DNA from: a virus
Direction: 5' to 3' (one strand)
Length of the DNA stretch: 22,720 nucleotides
Virus record (IMG/VR): IMGVR_UViG_3300042522_000927
Span: 1 to 22,720 of that record
Shown here: positions 1 through 7,356 of the stretch, one piece after another
Layout: every line of letters starts with the position of its first letter
Numbering within the stretch: the first letter of the stretch is position 1
Made by a program: the position numbers and the translations under genes
Notes under the pieces: generated by a model
Seen by the model: the letters and a program-made list of their open reading frames with translations, nothing else
What the model was told of the DNA's origin: nothing
Database searches by the model: none

Positions 1-372
1 GGAGATACCACATCTTATGTTTCCCAAATTGAAGCCCTAGAAGACTACGGGGTTAAAGCTGAGTTTCTCCAGAAGGGCTCGTGGAGCGACATCGACTCTC
101 AGCTGGAAAAGGGCATTGCCGTTCCCATCGGAATCCTCCATAAAGGCCCAGTGACGAATCCGACTGGAGGTGGCCACTGGATTTGCGTGATTGGACGCTC
201 TGAAGATGACAAAAGCTACATTGTGAACGATCCGTTTGGGGATCTCGATCTCGTCAACGGAGGTTATGTCAGTGCTAATGGTGCTAGCCTGAGCTACTCT
301 AAAGCTAACCTCGGCCCTCGTTGGATGGTCGAAGGTAAAAATTCGGGCTGGTTTATTAAGGGGTTCAAATGA
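1..372 (+). CDS. C39-type peptidase domain, C-terminal part (partial gene)
   Basis: The reading frame is open from the first base of the window, so the 5' part of this gene is missing; 123 residues are visible. They match the C-terminal half of a C39-like cysteine peptidase. A GGGHWICVIG segment holds the likely catalytic His (residue 59 of the visible part), followed by YIVNDPFG with the likely catalytic Asp at residue 77. The catalytic Cys should lie upstream of the window. In phages such domains occur in lysins or virion-associated murein enzymes, so a role in cell-wall breakdown or virion processing is an inference. A GTG at 151 could start a shorter frame, but it would cut through the domain, so the gene is taken as continuing from upstream. 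The stop overlaps the next start (ATGA), indicating translational coupling. Confidence 0.6.
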   Translation, partial: GDTTSYVSQIEALEDYGVKAEFLQKGSWSDIDSQLEKGIAVPIGILHKGPVTNPTGGGHWICVIGRSEDDKSYIVNDPFGDLDLVNGGYVSANGASLSYSKANLGPRWMVEGKNSGWFIKGFK

Positions 373-527
373 CAAGCAAAAAAAAGCTAGTCAAAAAAGC
401 CATCAAGAATTCCGAGCAGTACACTGCAGCGGAGCTTGCTTATTTCCGCCTGTGGCTCAGTAACAAAAAGAAACACAGGCAGGACCGTAAAAAACAACAA
501 CTAAATAATGACAATCAAGCTTGTTGA
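369..527 (+). CDS. Small basic protein, 52 aa
   Basis: This short frame begins with an ATG that overlaps the stop codon of the peptidase gene (ATGA). The product is strongly basic: Lys-rich stretches at both ends (KKKLVKKAIK near the start, NKKKHRQDRKKQ near residue 40) flank a short amphipathic centre. No domain is recognisable. The tight coupling to both neighbours and the normal-looking codons support a real gene. The charge suggests binding to nucleic acid or an anionic surface, but that is only inference. Confidence 0.55.
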   Translation: MTSKKKLVKKAIKNSEQYTAAELAYFRLWLSNKKKHRQDRKKQQLNNDNQAC

Positions 528-681
528 CTGGCAGAATGTGGAACGTTGCGCTCAGCTTCGGGCTGACGAAAAGACGTTTAACTGGGACGAAGATTCCAAT
601 CCTCTTGGCGATCTTGAAACCAGGGAAATGGCCCGAATGATGGCGTATAGAACTGCGCTTATTTCGGCACTTCGTCGCTAA
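508..681 (+). CDS. Small protein of unknown function, 57 aa
   Basis: The ATG at 508 lies inside the end of the preceding gene, giving a 20-base overlap in another frame. The product is acidic in the middle (WDEDSNPLGDLETRE) and ends in a Met/Ala/Arg-rich helix (MARMMAYRTALISALRR). No family is recognised. Overlapping start and same-strand clustering with other tiny genes argue for a real gene. The stop codon sits at the edge of a 7-bp hairpin at 680-696. Confidence 0.5.
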   Translation: MTIKLVDWQNVERCAQLRADEKTFNWDEDSNPLGDLETREMARMMAYRTALISALRR

Positions 682-696
682 GGCTGAGCCAGCCTT
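680..696 (+). terminator. Hairpin after the 57-aa gene, weak terminator candidate
   Basis: A perfect 7-bp inverted repeat (AAGGCTG and CAGCCTT, 3-base loop) overlaps the stop codon of the gene ending at 681. It is followed only by AAACTAACTTTT, a poor T-run, so it may be an attenuator or mRNA-stabilising hairpin rather than a full terminator. Confidence 0.3.
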
Positions 697-723
697 AAAC
701 TAACTTTTCATACAAAATCCACC

Positions 724-960
724 GTGGGCTTTAATTGGCAAGGCGTTCTTGACTCCTGGAGCGTAACCTGGGAGCAGAATAAAGCTGATTTCATGGAAGA
801 GCTTTATGAGTTTTATTGCCCCACAAGCTACGGTTATACAGGCTTGTTTCAGCAGTACGAAAAAGACCTTGCTGAATTTGTTCGTGACTACACGCGAATT
901 CCTTCAGAGGATCCCCGACACGGTAAGCCTTGGCTTTTTCCAGCTCCTACAATGAGCTAA
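724..960 (+). CDS. Small acidic protein of unknown function, 78 aa
   Basis: The frame has no ATG; an in-frame TGA at 685 limits the start, and the only usual start codon after it is the GTG at 724. The product is rich in aromatic and acidic residues (NKADFMEELYEFY, QQYEKDLAEFVRDY) and ends in a Pro-rich tail (KPWLFPAPTMS). No transmembrane segment or known domain is visible. The GTG lies inside a CCGTGGG word that recurs across the window. No clear Shine-Dalgarno sequence precedes it. Confidence 0.5.
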   Translation: MGFNWQGVLDSWSVTWEQNKADFMEELYEFYCPTSYGYTGLFQQYEKDLAEFVRDYTRIPSEDPRHGKPWLFPAPTMS

Positions 961-978
961 GGAAAGTAGCTTAGTTGT

Positions 979-1203
979 ATGGCGGACCGAGATTATCAAA
1001 AAGAGTACGACGATTATCACGGTTCGCCAGAGCAAATAAAACGTCGCGCAGCGCGTAATAAAGCTCGCCGACGTTTAGAAAAACAAGGCCGTGTCAGTAA
1101 AGGCGACGGCAACGATGTTGATCACCGCGATCACAATCCTTTAAATAACAGCCCTGCTAATATACGTGTAAGGTCAAAATCTGCTAATCGGAGCGACCAA
1201 TAG
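979..1203 (+). CDS. Small HNH endonuclease-like protein, 74 aa
   Basis: The C-terminal half carries a compact HNH signature: DVDHRDHNPLNNSPANIRV followed by RSKSANRSDQ. The His of DVDH is the expected general base, the Asn of PLNN is the structural residue, and the final Asn-Arg is as in small phage HNH proteins. The N-terminal half is very basic (KRRAARNKARRRLEKQGR), suited to DNA contact. Small HNH proteins like this occur in many marine phages, either as nicking enzymes that assist packaging or as free-standing homing-type nucleases; which applies here cannot be told. AAGGAA upstream may be a ribosome site, though the spacing is long. The stop overlaps the GTG start of the next gene. Confidence 0.7.
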   Translation: MADRDYQKEYDDYHGSPEQIKRRAARNKARRRLEKQGRVSKGDGNDVDHRDHNPLNNSPANIRVRSKSANRSDQ

Positions 1204-1697
1204 TGGCAATTCTCCCTAATTTTGGTGGCGGCAAAGCTCCGGAGCTGACAGGGGGTCTGATGTTCCCTCCTGGTTTGGGAGGAATTAATAAGGAGCCCGA
1301 GCTAGGCGTTCGCCGTGTCATGCAGCTGGATAACGGCAGCCGGATAGCTGCACAGATCGAGCATAATCGAGGCGCTTACAGCCGTCCCCCCGTGGGACCA
1401 GTCGAGTACGCCGAAGGGAATATCAAAAAAAGCACGGAAATTACGGGAGTTGCAGGTTATAACCAGCGGAATATCCCCATCAAAGACAGTCCCGATGACA
1501 TGAGTCAGGCGGACTTTATGCTGTCGTTGCAGCAAGAAACTGCACCTCAGCGGATGCGTATGCGGACAGCTCTGTCAGTCCCTGTTCAAAACTTTTTAAA
1601 CACGCGAACTGTAAACCCTGAGTATCCTTTAAATACTCACAATATGATGAATAATCTCTTATCCTTAGCAAAGGCTAAAATTCAGAAAGGAAAATGA
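1203..1697 (+). CDS. Hypothetical phage protein, 164 aa
   Basis: It starts with a GTG that shares its first base with the stop codon of the HNH gene (TAGTG), so it is probably translationally coupled. The N-terminal 45 residues are Gly/Pro-rich and low in complexity (PNFGGGKAPELTGGLMFPPG). The middle is polar and the C-terminus is Met/Asn/Lys-rich. No catalytic motif, transmembrane helix or known family is seen. Its place beside small late-type genes might suggest a minor virion or assembly role, but nothing in the sequence proves that. Confidence 0.6.
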   Translation: MAILPNFGGGKAPELTGGLMFPPGLGGINKEPELGVRRVMQLDNGSRIAAQIEHNRGAYSRPPVGPVEYAEGNIKKSTEITGVAGYNQRNIPIKDSPDDMSQADFMLSLQQETAPQRMRMRTALSVPVQNFLNTRTVNPEYPLNTHNMMNNLLSLAKAKIQKGK

Positions 1698-1825
1698 GGG
1701 ACTCCGATTTTCCCGTCCGTATGGCCGGTCAGCGTCTTGGATTACAGGCGTACAAATTAACCGGCATTACACCGACTGAAATCACTCGTCGGTTACGTTA
1801 CCAAGAAGCCAACCCCAGCACTTAA
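1694..1825 (+). CDS. Small protein, 43 aa
   Basis: The ATG at 1694 overlaps the TGA of the preceding gene (ATGA) and is preceded by AGAAAGGA, a good ribosome-binding sequence. The product reads MRDSDFPVRMAGQRLGLQA, then an LTGITPTEITRRLRYQ segment that resembles the recognition part of a helix-turn-helix, although the protein is too short to call. Coupling and the ribosome site are the main support. Confidence 0.5.
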   Translation: MRDSDFPVRMAGQRLGLQAYKLTGITPTEITRRLRYQEANPST

Positions 1826-1827
1826 TC

Positions 1828-2007
1828 ATGCGATTCGCCGGTCCTCAGATCCTCACTGATCCTGCCTCCATGCCCCCCACTGCAAACCGTTTTGCAGGCC
1901 GCGTAGCAAAAGAAAATCCGGGGTTGGTTGAGCGAATCACTAACGCTATTATTCCTGGGCACGGTGCAACCAAGTCCAGTGAGCAGCGATCTTCTGCACA
2001 AGGCTGA
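1828..2007 (+). CDS. Small protein, 59 aa, overlapping thyX
   Basis: It begins two bases after the previous stop, with ATG at 1828, and ends at TGA 2005-2007, inside the 5' end of thyX in a different frame. The product is MRFAGPQILTDPASMPPTAN followed by a basic segment and a Ser/Gln-rich tail. No domain is recognised. The end-to-start packing with the 43-aa gene supports it. The overlap with thyX is 29 bases if thyX starts at 1979. Confidence 0.45.
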   Translation: MRFAGPQILTDPASMPPTANRFAGRVAKENPGLVERITNAIIPGHGATKSSEQRSSAQG

Positions 2008-2683
2008 TCTCGATTGGATTACGCCTGACGCGGAGCGCTTGATCGCTAAGCACGCTCGCGTCTCCGCAAAAAAACCAGACAAAGGCGAATCAGTTCGCCT
2101 TTTAAAGTACTGCATCAAACACGGGCACTGGAGTGTGTTTGAGCAGGTTTGCGCTTCGTATGAAATTATTACGACGCGGGCAATCTCTCCGCAGATACTT
2201 CGTCACAGGAGTTTTACATTTCAGGAAACGAGTCAACGCTATTGTGATCCTCTAGACGTTTTAGAACAAGCCACGCAGGATTGCAGTAAGTTCGAGCTTC
2301 GCGCTCAGGACAAAACCAACAGACAGAATAGTTTTGAATTTGAAAATGATACCGTCGAACAGGAGTTCAGAACTCGTATAGATAGTCTTTTCGAGCAGTC
2401 GCAGGAACTTTACAAGGACCTGCTTCAAGCTGACGTGGCGAAAGAGTGCGCACGTAACGTTCTTCTTATGTGTGTGCCCACCCGTCTTCACATGATGGGG
2501 ACTCTGAGGAGCTGGATTTTCTACGTCGGCCTGCGCGGCAATAGGGGAACCCAAGCTGAGCATAGAAAAGTTGCGCTTCAGATTGGGAAAAACTTGTACG
2601 ACCAGTTACCGATTGTAGGGCAGGCTGTTATCGAAGCTGCCTATGCTAATACCAATGGACTGGAGGGCTGGCAGTTCGTCTGA
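1979..2683 (+). CDS. thyX: Flavin-dependent thymidylate synthase ThyX
   Basis: ThyX converts dUMP to dTMP using methylenetetrahydrofolate, FAD and NADPH, supplying thymidylate for phage DNA synthesis. The signature RHR-x7-S is intact: RHRSFTFQETSQRY at residues 75-88, counted from the GTG at 1979. Upstream are the family's ITPDAERLIAKHARVS and the LLKYCIKHGHWSVFEQV segment; downstream are VAKECARNVLLMCVPTR and LRSWIFYVGLR. At 234 aa the length is normal. The start is uncertain: the frame is open back to a TTG at 1928, with another GTG at 1964, but homologous sequence begins just before ADLDWITPDAE, which favours 1979. No clear Shine-Dalgarno sequence is seen. Last gene of the plus-strand block, followed by a hairpin. 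Confidence 0.93.
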   Translation: MSSDLLHKADLDWITPDAERLIAKHARVSAKKPDKGESVRLLKYCIKHGHWSVFEQVCASYEIITTRAISPQILRHRSFTFQETSQRYCDPLDVLEQATQDCSKFELRAQDKTNRQNSFEFENDTVEQEFRTRIDSLFEQSQELYKDLLQADVAKECARNVLLMCVPTRLHMMGTLRSWIFYVGLRGNRGTQAEHRKVALQIGKNLYDQLPIVGQAVIEAAYANTNGLEGWQFV

Positions 2684-2700
2684 CGCCAGACAAAGCGAAA

Positions 2701-2722
2701 GCCGGGCTTGATTAGGCCCGGC
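2701..2722. terminator. Hairpin between convergent genes, likely bidirectional terminator
   Basis: GCCGGGC and GCCCGGC form a 7-bp GC-rich stem with an 8-base loop. Outer bases (GCGAA upstream, TTCGC downstream) can extend it with bulges. It lies between the 3' ends of thyX (plus) and the hydrophobic protein gene (minus). The T-rich side is better on the minus strand (CTTTCGCTTTG) than on the plus strand, but the convergent setting suggests it serves both. Confidence 0.6.
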
Positions 2723-2750
2723 CTTAAGTTCGCCTTCGCGCGTTTCTTTA

Positions 2751-3356
2751 TTATAAAAGATTAGACCAGGGGTCAACCCTCTCTTCAGGATTATTTAATA
2801 CTCCAGGAGGCGCCGTATTCGGCACGGGGGGATTGGATGCTACAGAGGGGACACGTTGCTGGCTAATAGCTGCAGCACGGATAAGACTCAACTGCTGCTT
2901 TAGAGCCATATTCTCTTGCTCTAGTGGCTGCCGTTGGCTTGTAGCCCATGCGTTTGCGTTAGTTGTGAGCTGCTCCAACACATTCTGTGGGTGGGGGAAG
3001 TTGAATACAATCCCCTGCTCAGTTTGAATTTTTTGACCGCCCTGTGAGTCAGCTAAAGCATCGAGAAAGATCTCGGCTTTGGCTACCGGGATGTCAGCAG
3101 TAAATCCCAGTTGCTGAGGGTTAACTAAGCCTTTGTTCACTTCGTAGTAATGGCTGAAGCTCTTTGCAACTTTCGCAGATTCCACCGCAGAAGCCTCCCG
3201 CTTTCGCCCATATTCAAGCGCCGTGGAAGCTCCTGCAAGAGCAGCGCCTACCGAGAGCAGTGCAGTCGGAAGCTGCGCCGGGGCAACCACTGCGGTTGCT
3301 ATGCCTGCGGCAGCCCCAGCTCCCAGGAGACCCCCAAAGAATTTGTTGTTACTCAT
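2751..3356 (-). CDS. Hydrophobic N-terminus, Pro-rich tail protein, 201 aa
   Basis: The first 45 residues form two Gly/Ala-rich hydrophobic stretches (FFGGLLGAGAAAGIATAVVA and LLSVGAALAGASTAL) able to insert into a membrane as a hairpin. A polar domain, a Gln-rich predicted helix (RQPLEQENMALKQQLSLIRAAAI) and a Pro/Asn-rich end follow. No family is recognised. Chosen start: ATG at 3356, overlapping the primase stop by 8 bases; a TTG at 3368 would add four residues. It is the last gene before the hairpin at 2.7 kb. A membrane-associated phage protein is plausible, but a holin role cannot be claimed. Confidence 0.6.
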   Translation of the reverse strand: MSNNKFFGGLLGAGAAAGIATAVVAPAQLPTALLSVGAALAGASTALEYGRKREASAVESAKVAKSFSHYYEVNKGLVNPQQLGFTADIPVAKAEIFLDALADSQGGQKIQTEQGIVFNFPHPQNVLEQLTTNANAWATSQRQPLEQENMALKQQLSLIRAAAISQQRVPSVASNPPVPNTAPPGVLNNPEERVDPWSNLL

Positions 3357-6144
3357 CTGATTTTTCAATGGTGTTGGATTCCTTAGCTTTGTCGTGTGCT
3401 TTAAAAGCCGAATCCCATACGGTCGGATTCGAGGCGTATTCTATAGGTGAAGGCAAGCGCGTGTCACCGCTAGCTGCGCGGTCCGTCGAAGGGTCGTAAG
3501 GCTTCAACCTAAGCCCTTTAACTACGGCTTTACCGTTAATAAACTTAGGCTCGATGTGTGGGACCTTAAGAACGTTGTTAACAGTTTCTTTCAAACGATC
3601 CACAAAACGAGGTTTGGCGCTCGCTTTATAACCGTTTGATTTTGCAAAGTTAACGTAAGAAGCATAGAGCTCTGAGTAAGCGTTTTTTACGTAGAGTCCG
3701 CGCTCTTGCTCGTCGATATTCGGACGGAAAGCCCCTCCCCCAAGTACAGCCTGAGAGTTAGGAGCATACAAAGTACACTCTGCCAACCAAGCACAAATAG
3801 GGTTGTTGAAAACTAGAGCTTCCAGGTTAGTCGCGTTCAGTTGTGGGCAGAACTTGACTGGATTAGCCATCACTTCCCGCATTTGATCAAAACTCATCTC
3901 CAGAGCCCATGCGGCAACCCCCGGCAGTTCCGGCGCCAGTTCGCCCTCGACCCTGTCGTTGTAAACGCTGATTAAATTTCGACGTTGCGAAGCAGGAACA
4001 ACGTTGTTCATCACAATCGTCAGCCTCCGACGCTCTAGACCAGAACTGATATCTGACGAACTGATGTGTTCGTTAGACGCAATCGACACCAAAAGCTCTG
4101 GCTTAAAGTTAATTACCTGTGTGCCATACTTGCGTTCAGCCCGGAGAGTATCAGAAGCGGATGTAAGTTTCTTTAGCGTGTCCAGGCGCTTACTAAAGGA
4201 GGCTTCGTCAGTCAGCAGCAGTAACCGCTTACCGATAAGACTGTGTGCTTCAAATCGATTAGTTTCAATCGTCTCCAAATCGCTTGTATGAGTGCCGCTA
4301 AAACCAGCAAGAGCAATCAAAATCTGCTGCAGCGTGGACTTACCAGAACCACCCGCACCGATAAGGTGTAAAAACTTTTCACCCGTTGTGTATCCCGTTA
4401 GGACAGCTCTACAGAAAGCCCTGATAAGAACTACTTTGTCTGGTTCGACCGCCCAGGTAAGCCATTTAATAAACTCTGGACAGCTTGCGCTCGGGTCGTA
4501 GTCGTAAGCGAGCTTCGTTTGGAAGAATAAATCCTTTTGATTTCCCGCTGTAAACGTCTGAGTTTTTGTGTTGTAAACTCCGTTTTTGAAGGCGATCAAA
4601 CCCCTACCTGCTTGCCAGATTGAGTTTCTGCCTCCGTTAATGGATTTGAGCAGCTTTGCTTTAAGGATGTGGAATACGGAGCTTACAGTCGCTGAGTTAT
4701 AGCGAGGCAGCACGCCGGCAGTAACGAAAGTATCGAGAGTTTTTACAATACGCCGTTTAATATGCTGTTCATCATTTATGTACCAAACACCCTCATCTTC
4801 GTCGTAAGCAAAGAACTCATCAAGACTTGAATCAAATAAGAATTTGTCGCCGTAATTGTTGACAATTACATCGGCAATATCATTCTCTGAAAATTGACGG
4901 TTGTTTGATTGGATCTGAATAAGTTGCGCTGGTGTTGTCGGCGTGGGGTTAGGCATCGATGCAGTTTTGGACGAAGGTGATGTTGATGTGGATGTTGAAG
5001 CTGAAGGAGCCGTAGGGTCTTCGAACGTAAAAATTGAATTAATTGGCTTTGGTTTTTTCAGAGCCAGCTCTTCTCGAATACTCTCAGGGCAGTGCGCATC
5101 AAATAAATCTTTATTTAAAGTTTTTACCTTTTTCCAAACTGCACAGTCGCCGTCTTCAGATGCGATAGCTAAAGCTGGCTGCAGCCCAGTGGGCTCCGTA
5201 ATGCTGCTTAGAATCCGGTCAAATTTTCCGTCGAGTTCAGGGGCGTACTCGTAGATATTCTCGAACACTTGGTTCGCTGTGTCAAGGGGGGCCTTCCTCA
5301 AAGGGACGCCCTCAGCGTTCAACCAGTTACACCAACCGATTATCTCCTTGAAGGCAGCCGCCATCGCAAACGACCTGTCAGCTACCTCCTCGCCCTCCAG
5401 GATTGATCGGACGGAAGCACTGACTAGCCGCCCTAGGTCCAACCCCGTGGGATCCACACGGGCCACCAGGGCATCAAAGGCGGCTTCTTTCGATACGGAC
5501 TCTTTAGGTAACTTTAAATAAACTTGATAAGCTTCGTCGATTTTATTCGACGGAATAAAATTTTCGGAGATGTAAATAAGCTCAGATTCTTTTTTAGCTC
5601 CGTAAAAAAGGTTAGGTACTTGTGTAGCACGAATATCTGAGCCAGGTATTTGTTGAGATATCTGCCGTGTAAACCACTGATAAAAATCAGGTTCAATAAT
5701 CGGTTTTTCTAAACCGAATACCAAACGAAATCGAGGCCAGTCTTCTGTATGACTTGGAGAGTAGTAAGCAAAACTAAGATATTTTTGACAGATATCTAAC
5801 TTTTTTGCTTGCTCAACAGTTAACTGTTGATCTTGAATTTTGTTCCCTTCGCTGTCTTTTCCGTCTGCTTGATTATCAATGTCGATAATCAACAAACCTG
5901 CTTGTATACAGCCGGTTTCATTCTTGCTTCTTTTACCGTCAACTAAATGCCATGCGCACAAACCGTAGCCGTGCTGTACGTTCTCAGCGATTGAGGTTAT
6001 ATTTTCTGTTAGTTTTTCCCAGTTCTCATTGAACGCTTTGAAGTTCCCACCAGCAGAAATCTTTCCTGTTTTTGGGTGTACGTGATTGCGTACTTCCTGA
6101 TTCCGGCTGAAGTGAAACTGCATTGCTCGATCCCGTCCAGACAT
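3349..6144 (-). CDS. Primase-helicase fusion (AEP-like primase, SF3/D5 helicase), 931 aa
   Basis: The N-terminal third looks like an archaeo-eukaryotic-type primase/PrimPol. LLIIDIDN supplies the metal-binding acid pair (D88, D90), and YYSPSHTEDWPRFRLVFGL near 127-145 fits the second conserved block. A Ser/Thr/Pro linker (about 380-405) leads to a D5/P4-type region and an SF3-like helicase: Walker A GAGGSGKST at 596-604, Walker B LLLLTDEA with D646/E647, a sensor Asn at 691 (IASNEH) and arginines 705-707 (ERRR). A C-terminal domain of about 200 residues follows. It would unwind the origin or fork and make primers, working with the polymerase at 12.5-14.4 kb. The gene shares an 8-base overlap with the downstream gene. 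A hairpin lies immediately upstream of its start with GGGGAGA in the loop. Confidence 0.88.
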   Translation of the reverse strand: MSGRDRAMQFHFSRNQEVRNHVHPKTGKISAGGNFKAFNENWEKLTENITSIAENVQHGYGLCAWHLVDGKRSKNETGCIQAGLLIIDIDNQADGKDSEGNKIQDQQLTVEQAKKLDICQKYLSFAYYSPSHTEDWPRFRLVFGLEKPIIEPDFYQWFTRQISQQIPGSDIRATQVPNLFYGAKKESELIYISENFIPSNKIDEAYQVYLKLPKESVSKEAAFDALVARVDPTGLDLGRLVSASVRSILEGEEVADRSFAMAAAFKEIIGWCNWLNAEGVPLRKAPLDTANQVFENIYEYAPELDGKFDRILSSITEPTGLQPALAIASEDGDCAVWKKVKTLNKDLFDAHCPESIREELALKKPKPINSIFTFEDPTAPSASTSTSTSPSSKTASMPNPTPTTPAQLIQIQSNNRQFSENDIADVIVNNYGDKFLFDSSLDEFFAYDEDEGVWYINDEQHIKRRIVKTLDTFVTAGVLPRYNSATVSSVFHILKAKLLKSINGGRNSIWQAGRGLIAFKNGVYNTKTQTFTAGNQKDLFFQTKLAYDYDPSASCPEFIKWLTWAVEPDKVVLIRAFCRAVLTGYTTGEKFLHLIGAGGSGKSTLQQILIALAGFSGTHTSDLETIETNRFEAHSLIGKRLLLLTDEASFSKRLDTLKKLTSASDTLRAERKYGTQVINFKPELLVSIASNEHISSSDISSGLERRRLTIVMNNVVPASQRRNLISVYNDRVEGELAPELPGVAAWALEMSFDQMREVMANPVKFCPQLNATNLEALVFNNPICAWLAECTLYAPNSQAVLGGGAFRPNIDEQERGLYVKNAYSELYASYVNFAKSNGYKASAKPRFVDRLKETVNNVLKVPHIEPKFINGKAVVKGLRLKPYDPSTDRAASGDTRLPSPIEYASNPTVWDSAFKAHDKAKESNTIEKSDE

Positions 6145-6147
6145 TGT

Positions 6148-6169
6148 GCCACGCTCTCCCCGGCGTGGC
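6148..6169 (-). promoter_or_regulatory. Hairpin presenting the ribosome site of the primase-helicase gene
   Basis: GCCACGC and GCGTGGC form a 7-bp stem with an 8-base loop. On the minus strand the loop reads CGGGGAGA, a good Shine-Dalgarno core about 10-11 bases before the ATG at 6144. The ribosome site therefore sits exposed at the tip of a GC-rich stem. This could aid or tune initiation; the function is inferred from position only. Confidence 0.4.
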
Positions 6170-6183
6170 CACCGAAGAAACCC

Positions 6184-6963
6184 TTAATTCTGCTCCTGAA
6201 GACTATAGAACTTTTTAACTATTTCCAACCACTGAACTTCGTGTTTTTCAACGTCGTTTTTGGAAAAAGTAAAAACCTGAACTGAGAACTCAGGGACAGC
6301 TGTAGATACAATTATCTGTGTTTTATCGATCTTAATCCCTAAGCATCGTTCAGCCGCGAGTTTATAAGCTGCTAGCTGTAACTGTGTTTTTTTAAGTTTG
6401 AATACCCCAGAGATCAGGGCTTTTTTTAGTTTATCGTCGATGTTAGCTGAAGCTCTAGGGAACTTGTAGCTGTAGGGACCCACGGAAGTTTTAAAGTCCC
6501 CTAGTATTGTTTCTCCATTTTGATCTACATAAATTATGTCGCAACATCCTGCGTATCCATGACCCGTAGCTTCGTCATAGTAATGTATTCGTCCGACACC
6601 ATCCTCCCCTGTATATTTAGACCACTGAGGTTGGTTGTACGGTTTCTCAGACCACAGGACTTTTCCGTTGCCTAGAAGTTCTTCTAGTTTTTCCGGCATG
6701 TCGTCCCAGTAGGGTTGGTAGTCCTTGGGCGGTGCTACCTGCAACCCTCGAATCCAGTTTTCAACAGCATTGTGGATCCAAGTTCCCCTTTCGGCTGCTT
6801 TATCAGCAACCCCTGGGTTCATGACATTCCAGTGAGCAAGCTTAGCCCGAGTTTCTTCAGTCTGCGTGGCAGATAGAACGCTAGTTACGGAAGGTAACGG
6901 CCTAGGAACTCCTGCGCAATTGTAGTGCCGTAGGCCGTTAAGCGTTAATCGTGTTTGAGACAC
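6184..6963 (-). CDS. PD-(D/E)XK nuclease, RecB/Cas4-type, 259 aa
   Basis: The motifs of this nuclease superfamily appear in order: GTWIHNAVENW (H64, E68), GYAGCCDIIYV (D142), ILGDFKTS (D156, K158) and QLQLAAY, the RecB-type QxxxY (Q196, Y200). In phages these proteins act as exonucleases that degrade host DNA for nucleotides or process ends for recombination and replication. No Cas4 four-cysteine iron-sulphur cluster is evident, so RecB-like exonuclease is the better label. The only reasonable start is the GTG at 6963, which lies inside a 16-base inverted repeat. It is upstream of the primase-helicase in the same transcript. Confidence 0.85.
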   Translation of the reverse strand: MSQTRLTLNGLRHYNCAGVPRPLPSVTSVLSATQTEETRAKLAHWNVMNPGVADKAAERGTWIHNAVENWIRGLQVAPPKDYQPYWDDMPEKLEELLGNGKVLWSEKPYNQPQWSKYTGEDGVGRIHYYDEATGHGYAGCCDIIYVDQNGETILGDFKTSVGPYSYKFPRASANIDDKLKKALISGVFKLKKTQLQLAAYKLAAERCLGIKIDKTQIIVSTAVPEFSVQVFTFSKNDVEKHEVQWLEIVKKFYSLQEQN

Positions 6964-6974
6964 AATTTTGTGTC
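6959..6974 (-). promoter_or_regulatory. Inverted repeat spanning the nuclease start codon
   Basis: GACACAA and TTGTGTC, separated by TT, form a perfect 7-bp inverted repeat that contains the GTG start codon at 6963-6961. As RNA it could hide the start codon; as DNA it could be a dimeric operator. Which, if either, is not shown. Confidence 0.4.
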
Positions 6975-7002
6975 GAATTAAACAGATATTAGCGCCTTTT
7001 AC

Positions 7003-7356
7003 TCAAAACTTCAGCGCAGGATGCCTGTAAGGGGGAAGGTCATCACCCTCATCATCTTCCTCTTCTTCCTCGTCCTCCTCATCCTCATCTAAAAAGAACT
7101 CACTTTTCTGATACTCAAACTCTTTACTACGTATATTTAATTCTTCTCCGAGGCACATGCCTGCGCAAAAACTTTCACTAACAATCTCCGCGCACTCGGA
7201 GGCAGAGCGTACGGTCCCCTCGGGGGAGACGCACTCTTGTAAGAGTTGATTGGAAACCAGAAGAGCACAGATTTTGTCGAGTTTTGCATTTGTTTGTGTA
7301 AGTTGCTCAAGAATTGATTTCTGGAAAGATTCAAACTTCTGTGATTTAGATGTCAT
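7003..7356 (-). CDS. Small protein with a highly acidic C-terminal tract, 117 aa
   Basis: The N-terminal 35 residues look helical and may be coiled-coil (FQKSILEQLTQTNAKLDKIC). A Cys-containing middle follows, and then residues 90-106 are almost wholly Asp/Glu (DEDEEDEEEEEDDEGDD, 16 of 17 acidic) before a short PPYRHPALKF end. No family is recognised. Such tails occur in DNA mimics, histone-like antagonists and ssDNA-binding regulators, but this is only an analogy. The ATG overlaps the stop of the upstream gene (TAATG). The acidic tract is encoded by a purine-rich run on the minus strand, which may be prone to length changes. Confidence 0.65.
   Translation of the reverse strand: MTSKSQKFESFQKSILEQLTQTNAKLDKICALLVSNQLLQECVSPEGTVRSASECAEIVSESFCAGMCLGEELNIRSKEFEYQKSEFFLDEDEEDEEEEEDDEGDDLPPYRHPALKF

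Noticed and set aside
3164-3499. Plus-strand open frame of 111 aa across the end of the primase gene
   Set aside because: It lies antisense to two well-supported minus-strand genes, has a Pro/Gln/Leu-rich shadow composition and no recognisable motif.
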